This document shows, one piece after another, positions 40,867 to 48,734 of a stretch of 64,000 nt of DNA (its first letter is position 1; each line of letters opens with the position of its first letter). The DNA comes from Shewanella sp. Isolate11 (GTDB taxonomy: Bacteria > Pseudomonadota > Gammaproteobacteria > Enterobacterales > Shewanellaceae). The position numbers and the translations under genes were made by a program. The DNA is taken from the NCBI RefSeq assembly GCF_022398315.1, contig NZ_JAKEVF010000005.1, positions 169,821 through 233,820 of the forward strand, given 5' to 3'. Below the pieces are notes generated by a model. That model was not told where the DNA came from and searched no databases. It saw only the letters and a list, made by a program, of their open reading frames with translations.

Positions 40867-42237
40867 ATGACAATACCCGAGCAGGAGCCACTGATCGAAC
40901 AGAACCATCGCGACGATCTACTCGCTCGGGTCATTGATATTGTCAGCCATCCTGAACAACAGGAGGTCCCCTCACTCAGCTTTATTAGCGAATACAGCGA
41001 CAACGACCTTGCCCATCTATTAGAGTCGATTCCGGCACAATATCGTTCGAGAGTGTGTCGCAAAATCCCCGTAGATCGCGGCTGGCCCATCATGCACCTG
41101 TTGCATTATGAAACGGCGCGCCACGTATTAGATATGCTGTCACCTGAGCAGCTACAAGGCTTGCTCAAGCGCATCAGCGAAATAGACATCCTTACCTTCG
41201 CCGAGATCTTACCTAGCGATTTTGTCGATGATTATCTCGATCAGCAAGCGCAGCTCACCACAGAGCAGATGCTACAGGCACTGAGCTATCAAGATGAAGA
41301 AGTGGGCCGTTATCTCAACAGTAATATTTTACGTTCGCGGCCAACGGCGAAAGTCAGTCGCGTGCTCGAACGACTAGCCAAACACTCCGAACGTGAATTT
41401 GTTGCCGTATATGCCGTCGACGCCCAAGGCGAATATCATGGTGCCTGTACCTTAGAGCAGCTATATCATGTGGATGGTAATACGCCACTGAGCGAGGTCC
41501 TCACCGAACTGGAAACTGTCGGCGATGAACAGGACATTACTAAGGCGGCTCAACACCTGAATCCGGTGGCTGGTTTCGCTTGGTATCCAGTGCAGAAAGA
41601 GGGCAAAATCATCGGTGCAGTAGCCGTGTCGACCTTGATGCAACGCCTTAAAGAGCGAAGCTTAGAAGTGCTGGCCTCTGAAACAGCCCAGGATGAGGAA
41701 GATCTATTCACCCCAGTCACCGTCGCTGCCAGAATGCGAGCCATTTGGCTGACAACCAACCTACTCACCGCCTTTTTAGCCTCTTGGGTGATCGGTTTAT
41801 TTGGTGATGCCCTGCAACAAGTGGTCGCGCTGGCCATCTTAATGCCAGTAGTGGCTAGCATGGGTGGCATTGCCGGCAGCCAAACCTTAGCGGTAGCTTT
41901 GCGTGGTATCGCGCTAAACCACTTAAAACGCAGCAACTTAAGGCTATTACTTGATAAAGAACTTAAAATTGCCGCCTTTAACGGTATTGTGCTCGGCGCG
42001 TTGATTGGTGTGGTGGTGAGTTATTGGTTTGAGTCGATGGCGCTCGGCGGCATCATCTTCGTGGCGATTGTATTTAACAGTCTGGCTGCGGCATCGTCAG
42101 GCACAGTCATTCCTTTTGTACTAAAGCAGATGAAGATAGATCCTGCGGTGGCGGGGTCGGTTATCCTCACCACTGTGACCGATGTGGTCGGCTTTTTTAT
42201 CTTCCTCGGCTTAGGCAGTTTGTTGCTTCTGCCGTAA
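40867..42237 (+). CDS. mgtE: Magnesium transporter MgtE
   Basis: A 456-residue Mg2+ channel/transporter: N-terminal superhelical domain (residues 1-130), tandem CBS domains (about 135-270), then the five-helix membrane domain with WLTTNLLTAFLASWVIGLF near 290, MPVVASMGGIAGSQTLAVALRG near 325 and a terminal DVVGFFIFLGLG. AAGGAAAG precedes the ATG. In the family the cytosolic Mg2+ level gates the pore through the N and CBS domains. Confidence 0.93.
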   Translation: MTIPEQEPLIEQNHRDDLLARVIDIVSHPEQQEVPSLSFISEYSDNDLAHLLESIPAQYRSRVCRKIPVDRGWPIMHLLHYETARHVLDMLSPEQLQGLLKRISEIDILTFAEILPSDFVDDYLDQQAQLTTEQMLQALSYQDEEVGRYLNSNILRSRPTAKVSRVLERLAKHSEREFVAVYAVDAQGEYHGACTLEQLYHVDGNTPLSEVLTELETVGDEQDITKAAQHLNPVAGFAWYPVQKEGKIIGAVAVSTLMQRLKERSLEVLASETAQDEEDLFTPVTVAARMRAIWLTTNLLTAFLASWVIGLFGDALQQVVALAILMPVVASMGGIAGSQTLAVALRGIALNHLKRSNLRLLLDKELKIAAFNGIVLGALIGVVVSYWFESMALGGIIFVAIVFNSLAAASSGTVIPFVLKQMKIDPAVAGSVILTTVTDVVGFFIFLGLGSLLLLP

Positions 42238-42358
42238 ATCGATAAAGCGGTTGACCAAATTCGAAAAAATTAATCGTCATAACTCGGTTGATGAGTTTAT
42301 TCAAATCTGTGCCGAGGGTATACTGCCAAGCTAGCCAGTAACACGCGACCCTGTATTG

Positions 42359-43306
42359 ATGAGATCTGTTGTTAAATCATTTATCGATGAGCCCTCTAAG
42401 CTCATCTTTATTGTGTGTGGTCTCATCTGTTTATTGCCGCAAATATCCTCTCCCATCGCCTTAGTATTAGGCTTTACTCTCGCAAGCCTAGGGTTAGTGC
42501 CTCACTCTTTTGACCTTAATCGGCTCACTAAAAAGTTGTTAGCCTATTCGATTGTTGGTCTTGGGTTTGGCATCCAACTCGATAGCGCATTGCAGGCCAG
42601 CGCCGATAACTTAACCCTAATATTAGGCTCGATCATATTTACGCTAATATTGGGCGGCATATTGACCAAGTTGCTACAACTGGATGTCAAACTCGGCCAC
42701 ATGATCTCCTCTGGAACCGCCATCTGTGGTGGTAGTGCTATTGCCGCCGTATCTCCGGCAATTAAGGCGGATAGTCAGCAGACGGCTATTGCGTTAGCCA
42801 CAGTCTTTGTACTCAACTCTATCGCGCTATTTCTGTTTCCTGCCTTAGGGCATCTGCTTGAAATGAGCCAATATCATTTTGGGATCTGGAGCGCCATCGC
42901 GATTCATGATACCTCCTCGGTGGTGGGTGCGGCGGCGGCTTATGGTGATGAAGCCTTAACGGTAGCTACCACAGTAAAACTGGCCAGAGCCTTGTGGATT
43001 ATTCCTCTGGCATTGATCAGCGCCATGATATTTGGTGGTAATCGCCGTGAAATTGCTATTCCCTACTTTATTTTGTTCTACTGCGTTGCGATTGCTATTG
43101 GCCATTTTCTGCCACAAGGAGATGCGGCCTATGAACTGATTTTCGCCATTGCTAAGCGAACCTTAGTGGTGTGTTTATTCTTGATTGGGGCGGGAATCAC
43201 CGTCAGCAAGATGAGGCAGGCTGGAGCAAAACCTATGATATTAGGTTTGCTACTCTGGGGGGCTATTGGTGCAGGATCGCTAGTGTTTATCCTTAACTTT
43301 AGTTGA
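42359..43306 (+). CDS. YeiH-type putative sulfate exporter family transporter
   Basis: A 315-residue membrane protein of the UPF0324/YeiH family with about ten helices. The conserved SSGTAICGGSAIAAVSPAIKA near residue 119 and AIHDTSSVVGAAAAYGDEAL near 181 identify it. The ATG at 42359 is preferred to the TTG just before it; no ribosome site is obvious. The substrate is unproven in the family. The 3' end overlaps a small convergent gene by 27 bases. Confidence 0.85.
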   Translation: MRSVVKSFIDEPSKLIFIVCGLICLLPQISSPIALVLGFTLASLGLVPHSFDLNRLTKKLLAYSIVGLGFGIQLDSALQASADNLTLILGSIIFTLILGGILTKLLQLDVKLGHMISSGTAICGGSAIAAVSPAIKADSQQTAIALATVFVLNSIALFLFPALGHLLEMSQYHFGIWSAIAIHDTSSVVGAAAAYGDEALTVATTVKLARALWIIPLALISAMIFGGNRREIAIPYFILFYCVAIAIGHFLPQGDAAYELIFAIAKRTLVVCLFLIGAGITVSKMRQAGAKPMILGLLLWGAIGAGSLVFILNFS

Positions 43307-43441
43307 GTCGTGCAGCTCCCAAGCTAAAGCTAAAATAGAGATAAATGCGATAAGGTCGATAAACGAGCGGGCCATACCGCTAGTCAGCATCGATGCCACA
43401 ACAGAGGCGCTACAGCACAAAACAATCAGCCATTTTTTCAT
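43280..43441 (-). CDS. Small membrane protein (53 aa)
   Basis: A short ORF with an excellent ribosome site (AAGGAGG, 4 bases before the ATG at 43441). The protein begins MKKWLIVLCC, has two hydrophobic stretches (about residues 4-20 and 28-42) and a charged C-terminus. An open frame extends eight codons upstream, but the ribosome site fixes the shorter start. The function is unknown. Its 3' end overlaps the YeiH-type gene on the other strand. Confidence 0.6.
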   Translation of the reverse strand: MKKWLIVLCCSASVVASMLTSGMARSFIDLIAFISILALAWELHDSTKVKDKH

Positions 43442-43568
43442 TTCGCCTCCTTCTTCTTTGGGCAAAAAAATAGATGACTATTATTTATCTGCAGCACAAA
43501 ATCGACAAATACCCGTTTTCACTATCAAATAGCGCAATCTGATAAGGCGACGATTTGTGAGCATTTTT

Positions 43569-43616
43569 ATACCAATCGCAGTAATTATCTGATCACTAAT
43601 TTACTTTGATTGGTAT
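43569..43616. repeat. Inverted-repeat MITE-like element, copy 3 (48-bp collapsed form)
   Basis: Contains just the two ends of the element at 2387 and 6318: ATACCAATCGCAGTAATTAT and CTAATTTACTTTGATTGGTA joined through CTGATCA. The GATCA that flanks the interior at both ends in the long copies occurs once here, so a deletion between the two GATCA repeats explains this form. Confidence 0.85.
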
Positions 43617-43681
43617 TATGATGCGCGCAGCCTATCCCTGCGCATTTAACACAGCAGATGATCTGCACAAAACGGGTAATG

Positions 43682-44857
43682 CTAATAGAAAGGTGTCGGG
43701 TCGACTTCGAGGCTACTTGGAGAAATACCGCGCTCAATATTGAGATCACTCTTGAGCAAGTCGATCATGGTCACTTCGGTATAGCGCTTATGTTTCACCG
43801 AGTAAAAACATTTCAGGATCGGGTGTAATGCATCTCGACCTTTGGCATCCCACACAATACCGATCCGCCCGTCAGACAACTGCACCAAAGAGCCCACGGG
43901 ATAGATGCCAACACAGCGAATAAACTCATAAACCAGCTTTTGATCAAGATGAAATGGCGTCAGACTCAGTAAAATTTTAAACGCGGCGGCTGGACTCATG
44001 GCCTCTTTATAACAACGAGTGGCAGTTAACGCATCGAAAATATCGACAATACAACTCATGCGGCCATAAAGGGTAAGTTCATCACCTTCAAGTCCATTCG
44101 GATAGCCTTTACCATCGAGCTTCTCGTGATGCATAAGGCACACATCTCGGCTGATTTTCGACAACCCTGAAGTCTCAGCCAGGATCTGTTGAGCATACAC
44201 CTGATGCAGCTTCATATGCTCAAACTCTTCCGGGGTTAACTTACCCGGCTTATGTAACACCTTGTTATCGACTTTAATCTTACCGATATCATGCAATATG
44301 CCGCCCACGGCTAATTGCTTCAATTCTTCCCGTTGCAGGTTCAGATATTTACCAAAGGTCACTAATAGGAAGGCGACATTAATCGAGTGTTCTAATAAGT
44401 AAGCATCTTTGGATCGCAGCGCCGAAATACATTTGAAGGCATCAGCATCGAGCATCACCGACTCAATCATGTTGTCGGCAAGATCTTCAAATGGTGCAAC
44501 TTCAATTGCCTTGCCTTCAAAGGTTTCTGACAGGACTTTTTGCACTAAGCCTTTGGCTTCGGCCATCAGGCGTTTGGCTTTCTCTTGTCCTTGCTCTCGG
44601 GTAGGTTTCTTGGGCTTAATTGCCCGAAGTGAAGTGGATTTAATCAATCCACAATTGTCAGTCGAGCGCGCAGCGTCAACCCAAACATGATTAATGCCAC
44701 TGGTCGCTAGCTTTTTTATATCATCATGGCTCTTTATCTGCCCCGGCTTGCTGATGTTTAATTTTCCCGCTTTATCTATCGCGGTAATAAACATACCTAA
44801 GCGCAGCTTTGGCACGGCCAATTTTATTATGTTGGTATCGCCCACTTTGCCATCCAT
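43682..44857 (-). CDS. HD-GYP domain cyclic-di-GMP phosphodiesterase
   Basis: A 391-residue protein with an N-terminal DUF3391-type segment (VPKLRLGMFITAID near residue 15) and an HD-GYP domain: HSINVAFLL, the metal motif HDIGKIKVDNKVLHKPGKL near 190, MHHEKLDGKGYPNGL near 243 and VDIFDALTATR. All HD and GYP residues are present, so c-di-GMP hydrolysis is likely. It has no membrane segments or receiver domain. Probably monocistronic. Confidence 0.92.
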   Translation of the reverse strand: MDGKVGDTNIIKLAVPKLRLGMFITAIDKAGKLNISKPGQIKSHDDIKKLATSGINHVWVDAARSTDNCGLIKSTSLRAIKPKKPTREQGQEKAKRLMAEAKGLVQKVLSETFEGKAIEVAPFEDLADNMIESVMLDADAFKCISALRSKDAYLLEHSINVAFLLVTFGKYLNLQREELKQLAVGGILHDIGKIKVDNKVLHKPGKLTPEEFEHMKLHQVYAQQILAETSGLSKISRDVCLMHHEKLDGKGYPNGLEGDELTLYGRMSCIVDIFDALTATRCYKEAMSPAAAFKILLSLTPFHLDQKLVYEFIRCVGIYPVGSLVQLSDGRIGIVWDAKGRDALHPILKCFYSVKHKRYTEVTMIDLLKSDLNIERGISPSSLEVDPTPFY

Positions 44858-44959
44858 ATCGATAAAAAATATCGATACCTACAAGATGAAAAAATAAAGC
44901 ATGAAAAACTGCCGATGGTATTCATCGACAAAAATCATACTTTCGAATGGTGATATAGT

Positions 44960-45094
44960 ATGTCTAGAGTTCAGAGATCACCAGAAATTTTAACAAAATG
45001 GACATCTCAATTTAAAAAGTGTCAACACTCACAAAGGCAAATTGCCGACGAACTCGGCAATTTATCAATAATAAATAAGACTTTAAGTTGCTAA
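44960..45094 (+). CDS. Possible 44-aa ORF
   Basis: A short frame from ATG 44960 to TAA 45094 in the gap between the HD-GYP gene and the ECF operon. The product contains SQRQIADELGNLS, which has the look of a helix-turn-helix. No ribosome site is clear, and the end overlaps the last gene of the ECF operon. It may be a remnant or a chance frame. Confidence 0.2.
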   Translation: MSRVQRSPEILTKWTSQFKKCQHSQRQIADELGNLSIINKTLSC

Positions 45095-45295
45095 AGCGGT
45101 GCACTCAATGCCATCGGTTAACCAGCGGCGATAAGCACAATTGACACAAGAGCGAGTGACATCATCTACCTGCTCATCTTCATCGTCACCGACAAAATGT
45201 GGACAATTGGCCGCAATACTGCGACTCGCTCGATAATCTTCGGCGACAATCGTCAGTAACCATCTTTGTTGCTTAAGTTGAAATTGAGTCTGCAT
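45083..45295 (-). CDS. Small Cys-motif protein, end of ECF operon
   Basis: A 70-residue protein with three N-terminal beta-like stretches, an acidic VGDDEDEQVDD loop, and Cys in AANCPHF, RSCVNCAYRRW and GIECTAL: four Cys that could bind a metal such as zinc or iron. It follows the IDDTD gene by 25 bases on the same strand. AGAGAA precedes the ATG. No family recognised. Confidence 0.6.
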   Translation of the reverse strand: MQTQFQLKQQRWLLTIVAEDYRASRSIAANCPHFVGDDEDEQVDDVTRSCVNCAYRRWLTDGIECTALAT

Positions 45296-45320
45296 CTGGG
45301 TTCTCTAAGCTAGGTTTACC

Positions 45321-46079
45321 CTAATAATGTTTAAGTTGCTGCTTAATCGCATTGCGCCACACTCCCTCTTGCTGATACACCAACAAGGACACTTGATGAT
45401 CGCGATAGACAGCTTTTAATTTACCCGACAACACCAGTGGGGTTTTGATGCACAATGACTCTCCCGTATCGCTAAGCACTCTGTCGACACCAGTTTGTTC
45501 AATCACTTCGGCGACGCTTAGGTTAACTTCACCATCGGCAATGCCTTTGATCTTAAACTGGCCTTTAATACGACCATCGTTGCCATGCAGTCGCAATCCT
45601 AATCCGGCCAGTGCACCGATCACTCCTTGTCCAGTGCCGCCATGCTCAGACAGATGGATCCCCAATTGCGCGGCTAATTGATAGGCATCGGCTTTGGTTT
45701 TCACTTCCTGCTTTGTCTGCAAACCAAACTCAATTAATGCCTGATGATCGACATCGGCGTATAGATCTAACAGTGCAATTCCTGGGTCGGCAGCCTTAGC
45801 GCTCTCTCTGACTAGGTGGGCCACGGCAATACTGAGGATCTCTTCTTCAACCAAGGAGGTTCTCACCTGAAAGCACATAGCGCTGTTATGAGAAGTATAA
45901 GGAATATCAGGATGAACATAGAGTTGATGCCGAGTGACAAAGCTACAACGACTTAACTGCTGATCATTCGACAATAAAACCGCGATCTCTTCGGCTATTT
46001 CACCAGTGCCTTTAGTACCTATATCATCGGTATCATCGATACACACCAGCCAAGACTTCAACCCTTGGGAGCTTTTCAT
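45321..46079 (-). CDS. IDDTD-motif protein (TiaS/DUF1743-like N-terminal domain)
   Basis: A 252-residue soluble protein. The N-terminal CIDDTDDIGTKGTGEIAEEI closely recalls the IDDTDS motif of archaeal tRNA(Ile2) agmatidine synthase TiaS and related methanogenesis-marker proteins; it is followed by HPDIPYTSHNSAMCFQV and GLRLHGNDGRIKG. It is far too short for full TiaS, and bacteria use TilS for the same codon, so another role is expected. The ATG overlaps the stop of the S-component gene (TAATG). The link with an uptake system suggests ligand processing; this is inference. Confidence 0.65.
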   Translation of the reverse strand: MKSSQGLKSWLVCIDDTDDIGTKGTGEIAEEIAVLLSNDQQLSRCSFVTRHQLYVHPDIPYTSHNSAMCFQVRTSLVEEEILSIAVAHLVRESAKAADPGIALLDLYADVDHQALIEFGLQTKQEVKTKADAYQLAAQLGIHLSEHGGTGQGVIGALAGLGLRLHGNDGRIKGQFKIKGIADGEVNLSVAEVIEQTGVDRVLSDTGESLCIKTPLVLSGKLKAVYRDHQVSLLVYQQEGVWRNAIKQQLKHY

Positions 46080-46645
46080 TATCTTTCCTTATTATCAATC
46101 AAATCGTGGCTGCGAAGACGACCCAACACTGGCGGCACCAACAGGGCGCCTAAAATGGCAAAACCACTGCCAAATAGCACACTTTTACCGAGCTGGAATA
46201 ACGCCACTTGAATACTTAAACCCACGAGTAAATCTTCAATAAATCCTTTGCTTGCCCAAGCGAAAGTCGCGACTACCGCTAAAATGATGCAGCGCCATTT
46301 CAGCGCCAAAACAGTGGGAAGCACAAATAAACACAGATCCATAGCGACCGCTGGTAAGGCAAACTTCACCAAAATAAAGGGGCCGCCTTTACCTACGCTG
46401 AGCATCATGGCAATCAATCCCGCTAACAAACCGCAGACGGTGATCGCGCCTTTTTTTCCTACAGCACCGTAGCAAATTAAGTAGAAGAAACTCATCAGAA
46501 ACATCGAATGACCCGTTAACCCAAGTTTAAGCCTGAGCATACCTTTCAGCGCCACCAGCAAGGTGGCGCAAAAGCCAATGAATAACGCATCTTGTAAACT
46601 AAAGCCTTTATTTGTCATCTTATTATTCTCTATGGTCACACTCAT
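46079..46645 (-). CDS. ECF transporter S-component-like membrane protein
   Basis: A 188-residue protein with five to six hydrophobic helices, the size and topology of ECF substrate-binding (S) subunits. The segment LRLKLGLTGHSMFLMSFFYLI near residue 41 probably forms the ligand site. It is coupled upstream to EcfT and downstream to the IDDTD gene by one-base stop/start overlaps. An alternative start nine codons downstream exists. The ligand cannot be assigned. Confidence 0.7.
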   Translation of the reverse strand: MSVTIENNKMTNKGFSLQDALFIGFCATLLVALKGMLRLKLGLTGHSMFLMSFFYLICYGAVGKKGAITVCGLLAGLIAMMLSVGKGGPFILVKFALPAVAMDLCLFVLPTVLALKWRCIILAVVATFAWASKGFIEDLLVGLSIQVALFQLGKSVLFGSGFAILGALLVPPVLGRLRSHDLIDNKER

Positions 46646-47334
46646 TATTCAGGCCAATGTGTCGGCTTTTTATGTTGACCAAAGCTGCGTAATTGCGCCG
46701 CTAATGCCATCTGTTTCGACAGTTTCAATAACTGAATCAATAGCGGATACAACACACAATAAGCCAGTTCACTCCAATTTTTGGGGCGACTTAAATCCTT
46801 GGGCTGAATCTGTGCCCCCCGCATGACCTGCATCTGATAAATCTCTTTCACTTCTAAAGTTAACCGTGGCAACAAACTAAAACACGCCGCCAAAACAAAC
46901 GCCCATTTATGGGGTAAACACCAACTCAGCACCTCACCAATTCGGTGAGGTGAACAAGTGATAGATAACCACCAGCCGGGAATAATCGCTAGCAAGATAC
47001 GCACAACCGCAAGTACACCTTCATTAATTCGCTCACTGTCATGAAACAACATATACAGCAGTAGCGTAATCGTCAGTTGAGTACTAAATAGGACAATCAG
47101 TCCTTTTAATTTGCCTCCGAGAAAATAACCTTGGATCAGCAAAATAAAATTAATCAGCGCCAATATTGGCAGCTGCGAATTTGGTAGAAAAAAGGCACAA
47201 CTAGAAAGGCTTAAACAAAAAACAATGCACAAGGCACACAAAGAGGGACTATTCACCCAAAATCGGCAGGAATCCACGCTAGCACTGGCATTGAGATCGG
47301 CATATTGCTTACGCTGTTTAGCCCACACAAGCAT
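46645..47334 (-). CDS. ECF transporter T component
   Basis: The transmembrane coupling subunit of an energy-coupling factor transporter. About 229 residues with helices in the N-terminal half and the cytoplasmic coupling motif QMQVMRGAQIQPKD, whose Arg-Gly matches the Ala-Arg-Ser/Gly motif of EcfT. The ATG at 47334 is preferred (GATGGGA upstream, 17-base overlap with the ATPase gene); an ATG at 47391 would overlap by 74 bases and has no ribosome site. Confidence 0.8.
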   Translation of the reverse strand: MLVWAKQRKQYADLNASASVDSCRFWVNSPSLCALCIVFCLSLSSCAFFLPNSQLPILALINFILLIQGYFLGGKLKGLIVLFSTQLTITLLLYMLFHDSERINEGVLAVVRILLAIIPGWWLSITCSPHRIGEVLSWCLPHKWAFVLAACFSLLPRLTLEVKEIYQMQVMRGAQIQPKDLSRPKNWSELAYCVLYPLLIQLLKLSKQMALAAQLRSFGQHKKPTHWPE

Positions 47335-48724
47335 ATCCCATCGCTCTTGTTGATAATGCTTGCTTAGCAACTTGATGCTGGGCAAATTCATTAGGGCTAT
47401 AGGTATGCAAACGTTTATCGCTAATGTGCCAAACTTTATCGATAGGCAGATGGGCTATCGGTCTATGGCTGGCGATCACTATGGCACAGCCCTGCTCGCT
47501 AAGCTTCAGCAATAACTTAGCCACCAGTAAAAAGCTGCTGTCATCTAAGCCCGCAAAAGGATCGTCAAGCAGTAACACCTTGGGCTGCAAACACGCCAAT
47601 GAAGCCAAAGCCACCAGATGCTGTTGACCATAAGATAAGGTATGTGGCGATAATGACATGAGATGCATAAGCTCTAAATCCGCCAATAACTCGGCCGCAC
47701 GCTCAAGGGGTAGACCATAGCGTTTGAGACTAAATTGCATCTCATCTATCACACGAGTTTCAAATAACTGCCGACTCGGTCTCTGATGTAACAGTGCCAG
47801 CTCGGCGCCGTAAATACCTAACTTGGGCTTTTTGCCCAGCAATTTAATATTGCAACTGTCCACATCGGCTTGAATGCCTGATAAGCACTTGAGCAAGGTG
47901 CTCTTGCCGGTTCCATTCTCACCAGTCAGAGCGACTATCTCTCCCGAATTGAGGCTGATTTGTTCACTTTCCAGCAAGCAGGTGTTATCGCTAAAACGTA
48001 CCGCAAAACCTGGACTCACAAGCACTTGTTCTGCAATTTGTGAAGGGCTATGTAATGCTCTAATATCAAGCACTTGATTCACTGGCTGCTGGTTAATATA
48101 GGGGATCAATTGACCCGCTTGCAGTTGCCATCTATGGGTTGAACAGGTCAAAAATGCCGACTTTTGATGCTCAACGATCACGATCGCCATAGCTTGAGAT
48201 TGCAGTTTTTGGATCAGTTGCGAGAGTTCTTGTACACCTTGATCATCAAGTTGTGCCCAAGGCTCGTCGAGTAACAAAATATCGGGTTTAAGTACTAATT
48301 GGGCGGCAATCATCAATCGATATCGCTGACCTAATGACAGGTGTTGAACGGGTGTATCTAGACTGATATATAAGCCAACCTGGCGTAATGCCTTAGTCAC
48401 TTCGGCGCGCATCAAGTCAGCAGCAACACCTAGATTTTCTAAGGCGAAAGCCACTTCGGCACCAATATTTTGCCTTAACAGCTGCACATTAGGATCTTGC
48501 ATCACCACCCCAAGCGTGAGTCCTTCGCTGCTACAGCGCTCACCACTAAATGGCTGTTCTAAAATCCCTAGCATCAGCTTTAACAGGCTCGATTTACCCG
48601 AGCCCGTTGGGCCATAAATCAACTGGCAGTCGCCTCGATTAATCGTCAGCTGCAGCTCATCGAACAGCGGAGTTGCCGCCATTCGATAATTGAAACTGAT
48701 ATCCTTTAAGGCTAATAACTGCAT
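47318..48724 (-). CDS. ECF ATP-binding protein with two fused ATPase domains
   Basis: 468 residues with two ABC ATPases in tandem, replacing the usual separate EcfA and EcfA'. Domain 1: Walker A YGPTGSGKSSLL near residue 36, signature HLSLGQRYR near 127, Walker B DILLLDEPWA. Domain 2: Walker A TGENGTGKSTLL near 275, signature TLSYGQQHL near 368, Walker B KVLLLDDPFAGLD. Both signature motifs have a changed second residue (LSLGQ, LSYGQ); the second Walker B carries Asp where the catalytic Glu is expected, so one site may be weak. It starts 10 bases after the receptor gene. Confidence 0.88.
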   Translation of the reverse strand: MQLLALKDISFNYRMAATPLFDELQLTINRGDCQLIYGPTGSGKSSLLKLMLGILEQPFSGERCSSEGLTLGVVMQDPNVQLLRQNIGAEVAFALENLGVAADLMRAEVTKALRQVGLYISLDTPVQHLSLGQRYRLMIAAQLVLKPDILLLDEPWAQLDDQGVQELSQLIQKLQSQAMAIVIVEHQKSAFLTCSTHRWQLQAGQLIPYINQQPVNQVLDIRALHSPSQIAEQVLVSPGFAVRFSDNTCLLESEQISLNSGEIVALTGENGTGKSTLLKCLSGIQADVDSCNIKLLGKKPKLGIYGAELALLHQRPSRQLFETRVIDEMQFSLKRYGLPLERAAELLADLELMHLMSLSPHTLSYGQQHLVALASLACLQPKVLLLDDPFAGLDDSSFLLVAKLLLKLSEQGCAIVIASHRPIAHLPIDKVWHISDKRLHTYSPNEFAQHQVAKQALSTRAMGYACVG

Positions 48725-48734
48725 AGTGATTTAG

